The notes under the pieces are model-generated. The model did not search any database and was not told the DNA's origin. It saw only the letters and a program-made list of their open reading frames with translations. Source: JBHJGO01 sp050331715 (GTDB taxonomy: Bacteria > Cyanobacteriota > Cyanobacteriia > Cyanobacteriales > Microcoleaceae). From it: DNA of 41,256 nt. Location: assembly GCA_050331715.1 (NCBI GenBank), contig JBHJGO010000081.1, positions 1-41,256 on the forward strand. Reading direction: 5' to 3'. Positions 1 through 9,577 of the stretch are shown one piece after another (position 1 is the first letter of the stretch; each line of letters starts with the position of its first letter). The position numbers and the translations under genes are program-made.

Positions 1-1
1 G

Positions 2-1936
2 AACCACTCTCTTGATCTCGCAACTCAAAACAAAAGCCTGGCATCGTTACCTGATATTTGGCCAATTTTAGCAAAAACGACAGGTCAAACTTTGGCCCTG
101 AATGATCCCCACTATAAACCTGAGATTCAACTCACCTTTGCCGAGTTATGGAGCCGAATTCAGGAGTTTGCCGCCGGGTTGCAGAGCTTAGGAATTACAG
201 CTACATCAGCAGAGATGCCGAACCGAGTAGCCCTATTTGCGGATGATTGCTATCGGTGGCTGATTGCGGATCAGGGTATTATGGCGGCTGGGGCGGCGGA
301 TGTGGTTCGAGGGGCGACGGCTGATCCCGCAGAATTAACGTTTATCCTGGGCAACAGCGGCAGTATCGGACTGGTGGTTCAGGATCTAGCCCTATTGAAA
401 AAGCTACGGGATAGCCTGGCGGATTCTGCGGTGCAATTTGTGGTGTTGCTGTCGGATGAAGCTCCTGAACAATTTGATGCCCAGGGTTTATCGTTCAACG
501 TGCTGAACTTTGCCCAACTACTGGAACGGGGAAAGGCTGCAACATTACAACCTATCCCAAGGGAAGTACAGCGATTAGCAACATTACTCTACACCTCTGG
601 AACCACGGGTAAACCCAAGGGAGTCATGTTAACCCACGAAAATTTGCTGCATCAGGTCAATACTTTGGATGATGTGGTGTCGCCGGAGATTGGAGAATGC
701 TGCTTGAGCATTCTACCCACCTGGCACAGCTTTGGACGCATGGGTCAGTATTTTCTCCTGTCCCGTGGTTGTGTTCAGGTTTATACCAATATTCGCTATT
801 TCAAACAGGATCTCAAGCGGTACAGGCCCCAGTATATGATCAGCGTCCCCCGCATCTGGGAGTCCATCTACGAAAATGCCCAGAAGCAACTGCGAGAACA
901 ACCGGAAAGTCGTCAGAAACTGGCTCAGACATTCTTTAATATCAGCGAAAATTATGTCAGGGCTCGCCGGGTTGCGAAGGGCCTGACAATGGATCAGACC
1001 CCTCCCAGTTGGAACCAGCGAACTGTAGCGTGGGCAAAAGCAATGCTACTGGCTCCGCTTCACGCCATCGGTAATCGCTTGATCTATCAAAAAATTCGAG
1101 ATGCAGTCGGAGGTCAATTCAAACTGGCCGTGAGTGGTGGCGGTTCCCTGGCCATGCATTTGGAGGATTTCTATGAAGCGGTCGGAATTGAACTGCTGGT
1201 CGGCTATGGCTTAACGGAAACTGCACCCGTTCTTACCGCACGGCGATCCACCTCGAATTTACGGGGTTCCGCTGGAAAACCCATTCCCCAGACAGAGCTA
1301 CAAATTGTTGATCCAGAAACCCGCCAACCCCTACCCGTATGGCAGCGGGGTTTGGTTTTGGCACGAGGGCCCCAGGTAATGCAGGGATACTTTGAAAATC
1401 CCGAAGCGACCGCCAAGGCAATTGATGCCCAAGGATGGTTTGACACTGGAGATTTAGGCTGTCTCACGCCTGCTGTAGATTTAATTCTGACGGGACGAGC
1501 CAAGGATACGATTGTTCTCACGAACGGAGAAAACATCGAGCCTCAGCCCATTGAAGATGCCTGTGTGCGGAGTTCATACATTGATCAGATGATGCTGGTG
1601 GGCCAGGATCAGAAGATGTTAGGCGCTTTAGTCGTACCGAATCTGGAAGCTCTCAAACAGTGGGCGACCAACCAGGGAGTTCCATTAGTGAAATCTTTTG
1701 AATCTTCTGAGCAGCTGGATCTGACCCAAAAAGCGGTTCAGGATTTGTTTCGTCAGGAATTGAATCGGGAGGTCAAAAACCGACCTAGCTACCGATCAGA
1801 TGATCGGATTGGCCCTTTCCGTTTGATTGCGGAACCCTTTTCAACTGAAAACGGGCTGTTAACCCAAACGTTGAAAATCAAGCGTCCTGTTGTAATGGAA
1901 CGCTACCGCGATATGATCAACGAGATGTATCAATAA
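2..1936 (+). CDS. aas: Long-chain acyl-ACP/acyl-CoA synthetase (AMP-forming), 5' partial
   Basis: ATP-dependent activation of free fatty acids. In cyanobacteria this family mainly re-attaches fatty acids to ACP. The reading frame is open from base 2 with no stop, and the residues before the TTG at 92 (SLPDIWPILAKTTGQTLAL) are typical family N-terminus, so the true start lies just outside the window and 92 is not the start. Counting from base 2 (644 visible codons): the P-loop-like motif TSGTTGKPKG is near residues 198-207, YGLTETAPV near 402-410, DTGDLG near 481-486, and GRAKDTIVLTNGENIEP, holding hinge and adenylate contacts, near 498. The insertion between the first two motifs is as in cyanobacterial Aas. 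A 35-base gap separates it from the YlqD gene on the same strand. The family is certain; the choice of ACP over CoA as acceptor is inferred from relatives. Confidence 0.9.
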   Translation, partial: NHSLDLATQNKSLASLPDIWPILAKTTGQTLALNDPHYKPEIQLTFAELWSRIQEFAAGLQSLGITATSAEMPNRVALFADDCYRWLIADQGIMAAGAADVVRGATADPAELTFILGNSGSIGLVVQDLALLKKLRDSLADSAVQFVVLLSDEAPEQFDAQGLSFNVLNFAQLLERGKAATLQPIPREVQRLATLLYTSGTTGKPKGVMLTHENLLHQVNTLDDVVSPEIGECCLSILPTWHSFGRMGQYFLLSRGCVQVYTNIRYFKQDLKRYRPQYMISVPRIWESIYENAQKQLREQPESRQKLAQTFFNISENYVRARRVAKGLTMDQTPPSWNQRTVAWAKAMLLAPLHAIGNRLIYQKIRDAVGGQFKLAVSGGGSLAMHLEDFYEAVGIELLVGYGLTETAPVLTARRSTSNLRGSAGKPIPQTELQIVDPETRQPLPVWQRGLVLARGPQVMQGYFENPEATAKAIDAQGWFDTGDLGCLTPAVDLILTGRAKDTIVLTNGENIEPQPIEDACVRSSYIDQMMLVGQDQKMLGALVVPNLEALKQWATNQGVPLVKSFESSEQLDLTQKAVQDLFRQELNREVKNRPSYRSDDRIGPFRLIAEPFSTENGLLTQTLKIKRPVVMERYRDMINEMYQ

Positions 1937-1971
1937 GGTTTCTTCGGCACGTCGCTGATAGACAAATACAC

Positions 1972-2421
1972 ATGGATATTTCCGATAACAAGCTTTTGCT
2001 CAAACGAATGATTACCGTGAAGGCAATTGTTACTCCTCGGTTCAAAGAAGAGTTTCAACAGCAGCTTCAGGGTCAGATTAATCAGGCCGATAGCCAGCTA
2101 CAGCAGCTCGAAATGCAGGGTCAGCGAATGATCTCAGAGATTAAACGGCAGAGTATCCAACCGCCAAGTATGGAAGTTCAACAACAAATTGAAAACATTC
2201 AGATCCAGGTCAACGAGCAAAAAAGCAAATTGCTTGAGCAAAAGAACCAGAACCTCCAACAACTACAACAAGTTCAGACCTTCGAGCTAGAACAGGAGGT
2301 AAGTCAGGGACAAATTGAAAGCATTTTTGCCATTGACAAAGGCGACAATTTGATTCAGAAGATGCAGGTTGAGCTTGTTCTGCGGGACGGAGTAATTGAA
2401 GATATTCGGGGCGAGCTGTAG
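1972..2421 (+). CDS. YlqD family coiled-coil protein
   Basis: A 149-residue protein of unknown function. An N-terminal segment (about 1-30, LLLKRMITVKAIVTPRFKEE) is followed by a glutamine-rich heptad-like helix from about 30 to 110, expected to be a coiled coil. A short C-terminal beta-type segment holds IDKGDNLIQKMQVELVLRDGVIEDIRGEL, the part that identifies the YlqD family (PF11068). There is no signal peptide or membrane segment, so it is likely cytosolic. It lies 35 bases after the acyl-ACP synthetase and about 118 bases before the pyruvate dehydrogenase E2 gene, in the same direction. I infer no function from this context. Confidence 0.82.
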   Translation: MDISDNKLLLKRMITVKAIVTPRFKEEFQQQLQGQINQADSQLQQLEMQGQRMISEIKRQSIQPPSMEVQQQIENIQIQVNEQKSKLLEQKNQNLQQLQQVQTFELEQEVSQGQIESIFAIDKGDNLIQKMQVELVLRDGVIEDIRGEL

Positions 2422-2465
2422 AGAGCCAGATCCAGCTATACTAGGGAAACTGGCTAATTCTATAG

Positions 2466-2504
2466 GTACTGTCAGAAAGTACTGTCAAAAAGTACTGTCA
2501 GACA
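2466..2504. repeat. 13-bp tandem repeat, three copies
   Basis: Three adjacent units begin GTACTGTCA (2466-2478 GTACTGTCAGAAA, 2479-2491 GTACTGTCAAAAA, 2492-2504 GTACTGTCAGACA). They sit 35 bases before the E2 start codon, inside its likely 5' leader. Units differ by one or two bases, so the array is diverging. Confidence 0.9.
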
Positions 2505-2539
2505 CTTTCAGCTCTCACTAGAAGTTCACATTTGCACCT

Positions 2540-3841
2540 ATGATTCACGAAGTATTTATGCCTGCCCTCAGCTCAACCATGACCGAGGGAAAGGTTGTTT
2601 CCTGGCAAAAAGCTCCCGGCGATAAGGTTGATAAGGGAGAAACGGTTCTGGTTGTGGAATCAGACAAGGCCGATATGGATGTAGAGTCCTTCTATGAAGG
2701 GTATCTGGCAACGATTATCATCTCGGAGGGAGAGGTTGCTGCTGTCGGTGGAACTCTCGCTTTGATTGCCGAGACAGAGGCAGAGATTGAACAGGCCAAA
2801 CAACAAGCTCAGCAACAATCCAGTTCAACCAGTAGTTCGACAGCCGCTCCTGTATCAGCAACCGCAGCAGTTCCAGCAGCAGCTACAACGGCTTCAAGTG
2901 TAGCCTCCGGAGAATCAACGAGCCAGCGCAATGGTCGCTTAATTGCCTCCCCCCGTGCTAAGAAACTGGCTAAAGAATTGAAAGTTGATCTGACAGGATT
3001 ACAGGGGAGCGGCCCCCATGGTCGAATTGTAGCTGAGGATGTGGAACGAGCAGCGGGCCAGGCGCCCACCCCAGTGGCAGTTCCCGCCCAACCCCTAGTT
3101 CAGACGCCGCCCACGCCTTCGACCAGACCTGCTATGCCTGCGTCACCAGCACCAACCCCTGTGGCCCCAGGACAGGTTGTAGCGATGAATTCCTTGCAAA
3201 AAGCTGTCGTGCACAACATGGTGGCTAGCTTGCAGGTACCTACCTTCCGAGTCGGCTATACCATTACCACTGATGCCCTTGATCAACTCTACAAACAGAT
3301 CAAATCCAAGGGCGTTACCATGACGGCACTTCTGGCCAAGGCTGTGGCGGTCACTTTGAAAAAGCATTCAATTGTGAATGCCAGCTATGCGGAGGCAGCG
3401 ATTCAGTATTCTGCGGAAATTAACGTTGCGGTGGCGGTGGCGATGCCAGATGGAGGACTGATTACACCAGTTTTAAGAAATGCCGATCAACTGGATATCT
3501 ATTCTCTCTCCCGCACCTGGAAAGATTTAGTGGAGCGCTCCCGCAACAAGCAATTGCAACCGGATGAATACAGCACAGGAACTTTTACCCTGTCTAATCT
3601 GGGAATGTTTGGTGTAGATCGGTTTGATGCGATCCTGCCACCGGGCCAAGGCTCAATCCTGGCAATTGGTGCGGCCCGACCCCAGGTCGTTGCGACCGAT
3701 GAAGGGTTACTGGGAGTGAAGCGACAAATGCAGGTAAATATTACCTGCGATCACCGTGTGATCTATGGTGCAGATGCCGCAGGATTCCTACAGGATCTCG
3801 CAAAATTAATCGAGACCGATCCCCAATCTCTGACCATGTAA
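2540..3841 (+). CDS. pdhC: Pyruvate dehydrogenase complex E2, dihydrolipoamide acetyltransferase
   Basis: Transfers acetyl groups from lipoate to CoA in the cytosolic pyruvate dehydrogenase complex. A single N-terminal lipoyl domain (1-80) carries the lipoylated lysine in SDKADMDV (Lys43). An Ala/Pro/Ser/Thr-rich linker (about 88-133) leads to a peripheral subunit-binding domain (134-169, ASPRAKKLA...GPHGRIVAEDV). A second Pro-rich linker precedes the catalytic domain (about 212-433). The active-site motif is DHRVIYGAD (His405). The Tyr where many bacteria have Asp (HRVxDG) is, as I recall, normal for cyanobacterial and plastid E2, so it is not a defect. Cyanobacterial genomes often call it odhB. 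The start fits the lipoyl domain exactly; no clear Shine-Dalgarno is visible. It converges on glsF. Confidence 0.95.
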   Translation: MIHEVFMPALSSTMTEGKVVSWQKAPGDKVDKGETVLVVESDKADMDVESFYEGYLATIIISEGEVAAVGGTLALIAETEAEIEQAKQQAQQQSSSTSSSTAAPVSATAAVPAAATTASSVASGESTSQRNGRLIASPRAKKLAKELKVDLTGLQGSGPHGRIVAEDVERAAGQAPTPVAVPAQPLVQTPPTPSTRPAMPASPAPTPVAPGQVVAMNSLQKAVVHNMVASLQVPTFRVGYTITTDALDQLYKQIKSKGVTMTALLAKAVAVTLKKHSIVNASYAEAAIQYSAEINVAVAVAMPDGGLITPVLRNADQLDIYSLSRTWKDLVERSRNKQLQPDEYSTGTFTLSNLGMFGVDRFDAILPPGQGSILAIGAARPQVVATDEGLLGVKRQMQVNITCDHRVIYGADAAGFLQDLAKLIETDPQSLTM

Positions 3842-3893
3842 ACCGAAAATATTGGCGTGACACAGCTAATATTGACATCTTCATCCTATCTCA

Positions 3894-3925
3894 AACCCCA
3901 ACATCCTTAAAAGAATGCTGGGGTT
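3894..3925. terminator. Hairpin between convergent pdhC and glsF
   Basis: AACCCCAACAT (3894-3904) pairs with ATGCTGGGGTT (3915-3925) over 11 positions with one G-T pair and a 10-base loop. The plus-strand side is followed by CGTTTTAG and the minus-strand side by GTTTGAG, so both T-runs are short. Its position in a 112-base convergent gap suggests a bidirectional terminator. Confidence 0.7.
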
Positions 3926-3953
3926 GAAACGTTTTAGGCTAATCCACGGCGGA

Positions 3954-6900
3954 TTAAACCGCCGCAGTGACTTTCTCAGTGGAACCCTCTGCGCTAGCTT
4001 CAGCAGACTCGGCCTCAGACGGGGGAACTACCTGCCAGAATTGAGGTAGATATTCTGACCAGTTGTCCAGGATTTTCTGCCCCTTCTGACTGCCCGTGTG
4101 AGTCACGTGTTGCTCAATTAAACCCTTCAACTGAGCTTCTCCCGCTGCCGTCTGTACCCGCTGGATACTGACAATTTCAGTATTTACCCGTTCAGGGAAG
4201 CGACCGTCCTCGTCCAGGAAGTAACCCAATCCTCCCGTTTGTCCAGCCCCCACGTTGCGGCCCGTTTGACCCAAGACGACAATCACGCCCCCTGTCATGT
4301 ATTCGCAGCAGTGATCGCCCGTTCCCTCCAGAACCGCCTGACCCATGGAATTTCGCACGGCAAAGCGCTCTCCCGCTTTTCCAAGGGCGTATAGGGTTCC
4401 TCCGGTTGCCCCGTAGAGGCAAGTATTACCAATAATTACATTGTCGGAGGCAGGGTAGGCAGATTCTGAACTGGGCTTAATTACGATGATGCCGCCATGC
4501 ATTCCCTTACCGACGTAGTCGTTAGACTCTCCCGTCAGGATAAGATTCATTCCGGATAGGTTAAAGGCTCCGAAACTTTGACCGGCTGAACCGTGGAAGT
4601 TCAGGGTTAATTCTCCTGCGAATCCCTCATCGCCGTAGAGCGAGGCAATCTTTCCAGCGATTCTGGCTCCAACGGTACGATCCGTATTCACAATCCGTAC
4701 TGTTTTACTCACCTGGCCTTGATTTTGAATTGCTGTGGCGATATTGCTATCTTCCAGCAACACGTCGTCTAGAACAGGGCCATTGCTGTGAACGGTTTCA
4801 TGGGTGAGCCAATCTCGCTCCGTGCGGGTGTCCGGTAATTTTAGCAGGCAATCGAGGTTAAGCTCTTGGGTCTTGGTTAACTGAACACCATCTCGCATTT
4901 TCAGCAAATCAGACCGTCCAACAATTTCTGTCAAGGAACGATAACCCAGACGGGCCAACAGTTGGCGGGTTTCTTCTGCTACAAAGTAGAAGAAATTCAC
5001 CACATGTTCCGGCGTCCCAGGAAAGCGCTTGCGTAACTCTTCACGCTGGGTGGTTACTCCCACGGGACAGCCATTGGTATGACAAATTCGGGCCATGATG
5101 CATCCCTCAGCGATCATTGCCACAGTGCCGAAGCCGTATTCCTCAGCCCCCATCAAAGCCCCCATAATCACGTCCCAACCTGACTTGAAGCCACCATCAA
5201 CTCGCAGACAAACGCGATCGCGCAGTTGATTTTCTAGCAATACTCGATGAACTTCAGTTAAGCCCAGTTCCCACGGTGTTCCCGCATGCTTAATTGAGGA
5301 AAGGGGAGAGGCTCCGGTTCCGCCGTCATGGCCAGAGATTTGGATATAATCAGCATTGGCCTTGGCCACCCCAGCCGCAATGGTACCGATCCCGATTTCC
5401 GCCACTAACTTAACGGAGACTTGAGCTTTGGGATTAATCTGATGCAGGTCAAAGATGAGCTGAGCCAGATCTTCAATCGAGTAGATATCGTGGTGGGGTG
5501 GAGGAGAAATTAGGGTTACTCCTGGCTTAGAACGGCGCAGCATGGCGATGTAGGGGCTAACCTTGTGTCCTGGCAATTGGCCACCTTCGCCGGGCTTGGC
5601 TCCCTGGGCTACTTTGATTTCCAGGGATCTAGCATTCATTAGGTATTCAGGGGTGACTCCAAATCGTCCAGAGGCCACCTGTTTTATGGCAGAACTGCTA
5701 CTATCCCCCATCTTCAACCCTTGCAAATTTGGGCGAGTGGGGGAGAATCCCTCTGCATCTACGTTTTCCAGGGGCTTAAACCGGACTGGGTCTTCACCTC
5801 CCTCCCCAGAATTGGACTTACCGCCCAATCGATTCATGGCAATTGCCAATGTTTCGTGGGCTCCTGGAGACAGTGCCCCAAGAGACATTCCTCCTGTACA
5901 AAAGCGTTTCACAATCTCTACCACGGACTCCACGTCTTCAACCGGAATCGCGGCACGATCACTGTCAAAATCCAGTAAATCCCGCAGGGCAGAAATGGGC
6001 TTTCCTTCCAAGTGCTTTTGATATACCTGATAGTGGTCATATCCATCCAGGGAACCGGATGCGTTGGGTTCACTTTTACCGGATCGAACAGCGGTATGCA
6101 GCGCCCTGGCTAGTTCGGGGCTATTGCCATGATATTCTCCCCGTTTGAAGTAATTGAAGAAACCATAGTTTTCCAACTTCTTCTGGTTGAGTTCAGGAAA
6201 AGCCTTTGTATGGAACTGATTAACTTCCTGGCTCAACTCCGCAACGGTGAGGCCACCAATACGGGATGCAGTTCCCAGGAAACCGAGGTTTAATAGATCT
6301 GCGCCGATGCCAATCGCTTCAAAGATTTGTGCCCCTTGATAGCTGGACAGGAGTGAAATGCCCATTTTAGACAGGATTTTTAGCAGACCTGCTTCAACGG
6401 CTTTGCGATAGTTCTGTTGCGCCTGTTGAGGGGTAATTACCTTTATTGCACCCCGCTCCATTGCCTTTTGTACCTTTGGTGATGACCACCAGTGGCGTAC
6501 ACTTTCCAGAGCCAGGTAGGGACAAATGGCTGAGGCTCCATAGCCAATCAAACAAGCAAAATGATGGGTGCTCCAGCACTGGGCCGTTTCAACTACTAAA
6601 GACGCTTTCAAGCGATTTCCCTGTTGAATCAGATGATGGTGTACGGCCCCAACAGCAAGTAACGGCGGAATGTAGGTCTGCTCAGCATTCAATCCCCGAT
6701 CACTTAGAACAATAATCTCATGCCCCTGCTCTAGGGCTTGGCTGGCCTGATTACACAGGTGCTCGACGGCCTGAGCTAGACCTGCTGGCCCATCTGCCAC
6801 AGCATAGAGCGTGGACAGGGTGATTGCTGAAAACGGAGTGATAGCAGCCTGAGCAGATCCGTTCGTTCCGTTTACCGAACCATTGCTGGCATTGCCATTC

Positions 6901-8759
6901 CCATTCGGGGCTTTCTGGAGCGCCGAGGGAATGTCAGCCGTTTGGATCGCCCGCAATTCTGCCTCATTCAGCACAGGAGATTTCAACTCTAGCTGACGCG
7001 CATCTTCCGCCTGGGGTTGGAGCAGATTACCCCGTGCCCCCAGATGGACTTCTAAGCCCATTACAACCCGCTCCCGCAGCGGATCAATTGCTGGATTGGT
7101 TACCTGGGCAAAGCGTTGTTTGAAGTAGTCATATAGGAGATGCGATTTATCGGAAAGAATCGCCAGGGGAATATCATCTCCCATACAGAAGGTTGGTTCT
7201 TTCCCCAGGTTGGCCATGTCGGCCAGGGTCATATCCAGGTCTTCGGAGCCATAGCCAAAGGCCGTTTGCAGCCGTAGTAAACTGTCGGATGCCAGAGCTG
7301 CGTCAGCCTGAAAGTCCTGGGGTTGCATGACCATCCGGTATTGCTTCAACCACTCTCCATAGGGAGCCTGACCTGCAATTCGTTGCTTAATATCCCAATT
7401 TTTCAGCACTTCATGGGTTTCTAAGTCCACCGCCAACATTTGCCCTGGCCCCAGGCGGCCTTTTTCAACAATGTCAGCTTCAGGAATATCCACGACACCT
7501 GCTTCCGAACCGACTACAACTAGATCATCTTTGGTGGTGAAATAGCGAGCGGGTCTAAGGCCATTCCGATCCAGGGTGGCTCCCACCTGTTTTCCATCGC
7601 TAAAGACTAACAATGCTGGCCCATCCCAGGGTTCCTGCAAGCCGCTGTAGTATTCGTAGAAATCAACAATTTCATCTCGCCCCTGGAGTTCAGGCTGATC
7701 GTGATAGGCCTCTGGAACCATAATCATCAGGGTTTCCAATGGCGATCGCCCAGAACGTACCAACAGCTCAAATACGTTGTCTAGGTTGGCGGAGTCGCTA
7801 CTATTTAGATCGACGAAGGGCTTCAGCGTTTCAATCCGATCTTTCCACAGCGGGTGAGCCAGAATTCTCTCGCGGGCCCGTACCCAGTTAATATTTCCCA
7901 GAAGAGTATTAATCTCACCGTTGTGGCCCAGTAATCGCATGGGTTGAGCCAGGGGCCAACGAGGTAGTGTATTTGTACTGAAGCGACGGTGATAGACCGC
8001 GAAGGCAGATTTGTAATTGGGATTCGTTAAATCCTGGTAAAACTCACCCAGTACTGCCGAACGTACCATTCCCTTATATACAATGGTGCGACAGGAGAGA
8101 GAGCAGATATAAACGTCCTCTCCCCAGACAAATCCCCGCTGCTTCAAGGCGATGCCGATGGAGCGACGAGCCAGATACAGGTGTCGATCCAATTCATCCC
8201 CGGTGTAGTGGTCGAGGGAAGTGACCACAATCTGTTCAATCCAGGGTTGGTTTTCTCTGGCTTGGGGGCCTAGAACCTCGGGCTGTACTGGAACCGGACG
8301 CCAACCCACGAGCTTCAGTCGCTCCGTAAGCAAAGTCTCAGCAATTGTTTGGCGGGCGATCGCTGCTTGCGGTTCTGACTGAGGCAGAAACACCATGCCA
8401 ATGCCATAGACATCCTGAATTTGGCTAACGGGGAGCGCACTCACCTCTGGAATCGTCTGGGAACTTTGGATCAACTCCCAGGGAATTGCGGTGAGAATTC
8501 CAGCGCCGTCACCGGAATCATAGTCTGCACTGCACCCGCCTCGATGTTCCAGACAGGTCAAGGCCGGCAGAGCCTTTTGAATTACATCATGGGTAGCAAC
8601 TCCCAAGCGATGGGCAATGAAACCCACACCACAAGCATCCCGTTCTTCTACTAGCCACCGCTGACCTGCAAAGGGAACTCCCGCATAGGATTGTTTTGGG
8701 TCAGCACCCTGGGAATTTTGATTAGAAGAATGATTCGCACACCGTTTAAATTGACTCAT
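3954..8759 (-). CDS. glsF: Ferredoxin-dependent glutamate synthase (Fd-GOGAT)
   Basis: Converts glutamine plus 2-oxoglutarate to two glutamates, the second half of the GS-GOGAT cycle. It has 1601 residues. The N-terminal class II glutamine amidotransferase domain has its nucleophile at Cys43 (ERDACGVGF), so a 42-residue propeptide should be removed. The central domain ends in a low-complexity Gly/Asn/Ser linker (GNGNASNGSVNGTNGS). The FMN-binding domain carries the 3Fe-4S cysteines Cys1220, Cys1226 and Cys1231 (CIMARICHTNGC). The C-terminal glutamate synthase beta-helix repeats (GXXGGXXXXXG) follow. There is no adjacent gltD, which favours the ferredoxin form over NADH-GOGAT; the ferredoxin loop itself was not verified. 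An NtcA site lies about 114 bases upstream, and the gene ends facing pdhC. Confidence 0.95.
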   Translation of the reverse strand: MSQFKRCANHSSNQNSQGADPKQSYAGVPFAGQRWLVEERDACGVGFIAHRLGVATHDVIQKALPALTCLEHRGGCSADYDSGDGAGILTAIPWELIQSSQTIPEVSALPVSQIQDVYGIGMVFLPQSEPQAAIARQTIAETLLTERLKLVGWRPVPVQPEVLGPQARENQPWIEQIVVTSLDHYTGDELDRHLYLARRSIGIALKQRGFVWGEDVYICSLSCRTIVYKGMVRSAVLGEFYQDLTNPNYKSAFAVYHRRFSTNTLPRWPLAQPMRLLGHNGEINTLLGNINWVRARERILAHPLWKDRIETLKPFVDLNSSDSANLDNVFELLVRSGRSPLETLMIMVPEAYHDQPELQGRDEIVDFYEYYSGLQEPWDGPALLVFSDGKQVGATLDRNGLRPARYFTTKDDLVVVGSEAGVVDIPEADIVEKGRLGPGQMLAVDLETHEVLKNWDIKQRIAGQAPYGEWLKQYRMVMQPQDFQADAALASDSLLRLQTAFGYGSEDLDMTLADMANLGKEPTFCMGDDIPLAILSDKSHLLYDYFKQRFAQVTNPAIDPLRERVVMGLEVHLGARGNLLQPQAEDARQLELKSPVLNEAELRAIQTADIPSALQKAPNGNGNASNGSVNGTNGSAQAAITPFSAITLSTLYAVADGPAGLAQAVEHLCNQASQALEQGHEIIVLSDRGLNAEQTYIPPLLAVGAVHHHLIQQGNRLKASLVVETAQCWSTHHFACLIGYGASAICPYLALESVRHWWSSPKVQKAMERGAIKVITPQQAQQNYRKAVEAGLLKILSKMGISLLSSYQGAQIFEAIGIGADLLNLGFLGTASRIGGLTVAELSQEVNQFHTKAFPELNQKKLENYGFFNYFKRGEYHGNSPELARALHTAVRSGKSEPNASGSLDGYDHYQVYQKHLEGKPISALRDLLDFDSDRAAIPVEDVESVVEIVKRFCTGGMSLGALSPGAHETLAIAMNRLGGKSNSGEGGEDPVRFKPLENVDAEGFSPTRPNLQGLKMGDSSSSAIKQVASGRFGVTPEYLMNARSLEIKVAQGAKPGEGGQLPGHKVSPYIAMLRRSKPGVTLISPPPHHDIYSIEDLAQLIFDLHQINPKAQVSVKLVAEIGIGTIAAGVAKANADYIQISGHDGGTGASPLSSIKHAGTPWELGLTEVHRVLLENQLRDRVCLRVDGGFKSGWDVIMGALMGAEEYGFGTVAMIAEGCIMARICHTNGCPVGVTTQREELRKRFPGTPEHVVNFFYFVAEETRQLLARLGYRSLTEIVGRSDLLKMRDGVQLTKTQELNLDCLLKLPDTRTERDWLTHETVHSNGPVLDDVLLEDSNIATAIQNQGQVSKTVRIVNTDRTVGARIAGKIASLYGDEGFAGELTLNFHGSAGQSFGAFNLSGMNLILTGESNDYVGKGMHGGIIVIKPSSESAYPASDNVIIGNTCLYGATGGTLYALGKAGERFAVRNSMGQAVLEGTGDHCCEYMTGGVIVVLGQTGRNVGAGQTGGLGYFLDEDGRFPERVNTEIVSIQRVQTAAGEAQLKGLIEQHVTHTGSQKGQKILDNWSEYLPQFWQVVPPSEAESAEASAEGSTEKVTAAV

Positions 8760-8841
8760 AGGGCAACTTCAAAAAAAGTTAACTTAACATATTGGACAAA
8801 AATTAAACCTTGACGCCTAGGTCTAAACTTCTAGCTTGCCG

Positions 8842-8886
8842 ATTTAATCACAAACTCACTCACTTCCAAAAAGTAACGAAAACTAC
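8842..8886 (-). promoter_or_regulatory. NtcA-activated promoter of glsF
   Basis: A perfect GTA-N8-TAC sequence lies at 8873-8886 (minus strand GTAGTTTTCGTTAC). Twenty-five bases downstream on the minus strand is TTAAAT (8842-8847), 4 of 6 matches to TATAAT. This would place transcription start near 8835 and the site centre near -44. Known NtcA class II promoters have GTAN8TAC centred near -41.5 and a -10 box about 22 bases after it. The target gene (nitrogen assimilation) fits. Confidence 0.72.
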
Positions 8887-8922
8887 AGACTGTAGCTTGG
8901 CTATCTCAAGCCTTCCGCAATC

Positions 8923-8966
8923 TCACACGATTCAACTTCACACAACTCAATTTCACACAATCTACC
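8923..8966. repeat. 15-bp tandem repeat, three copies
   Basis: Units begin TCACAC: TCACACGATTCAACT (8923-8937), TCACACAACTCAATT (8938-8952) and TCACACAATCTACC (8953-8966, one base short). The array is upstream of the NtcA site with respect to glsF, in the glsF-cupin divergent spacer. Confidence 0.85.
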
Positions 8967-9351
8967 AACTTAGAAACTTGATTGTTCTAGGAATTACTAA
9001 TCTAGAACGATTAGTCCAAACTGTCTATCATCAGCACTCACTCCTTGCAGTTCGTCCCTTACCTCTGCCATGGGCATTTCCTGCCACAAACTCTAAGTTC
9101 CCAGCGCTTCTAAGCCTGTTAAGAGTAATGACGCGAGAAGTTCACAGATCCATAAACGTAACTATGGCAGCTCAATCGGTCGGACAGAAGTTCGAGTAAG
9201 ACTTCCACAATTGAGCTGAAAGGAATTTGAGAACACAAGACACGGGGTTTACGAAAGTCTGAGGATGCTGCTTGATCGGGTACAAGCCAATAACTTTAGG
9301 GAAGTCGAACGCAAGACGCGGCAAACTGCCCTGCTCTTGGCCTACACTTGC

Positions 9352-9379
9352 TTGATCTAAGCGAATAGCTATTTATAAT
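9352..9379 (+). promoter_or_regulatory. Sigma-70 type promoter for the cupin gene
   Basis: TTGATC (9352-9357), 16 bases, then a perfect TATAAT (9374-9379). Transcription would start near 9386, leaving a leader of roughly 215 bases before the ATG at 9602. Confidence 0.65.
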
Positions 9380-9500
9380 AAAGTAGCGTAGAACACCTAG
9401 ACAAAGAAAATAAGTATAAAGTTTTGATGAAGTGGCCCAGACTTCAGTAAAGCTTTGATAAGGGTTCAGGGATTCCGTAGATTTGAGGATGACAGACTAG

Positions 9501-9577
9501 GGGTCGGGTTTGTTATCGTTGTCTTTAGTGAATAGTAAAGTTTCACTCCCTTTCATCTGCTTTTCTGCAAACGACCC
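9501..9577 (+). other. Structured 5' leader of the cupin mRNA
   Basis: GGGTCG (9501-9506) and TTTG (9509-9512) pair with CAAACGACCC (9568-9577) around a two-G bulge. The enclosed AGTGAA (9527-9532) pairs with TTCACT (9542-9547). The nested fold ends 24 bases before the start codon. I could not match it to a known riboswitch class. Confidence 0.4.

Noticed and set aside
2466..2504. NtcA or LexA operator upstream of pdhC
   Set aside because: GTA and TAC are 11 bases apart rather than 8, and the cyanobacterial LexA pattern is not met; it is a 13-bp tandem repeat.
3730..3790. Defective E2 active site (HRVIYG in place of HRVxDG)
   Set aside because: As I recall, Tyr is usual at this position in cyanobacterial and plastid E2 enzymes.
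5563..6715. Plus-strand open frames inside glsF
   Set aside because: Opposite-strand shadows of a fully supported 1601-residue enzyme.
8810..9199. Open reading frame of 129 codons between glsF and the cupin
   Set aside because: It covers the glsF promoter and the TCACAC tandem repeat, its composition follows the repeat, and it resembles no family.
9220..9360. Open stretch with helix-like residues (ESLRMLLDRVQANNF) and an ATG at 9265
   Set aside because: Only 31 codons from the ATG, no ribosome-binding site, and its end overlaps the -35 box of the cupin promoter; coding cannot be supported.
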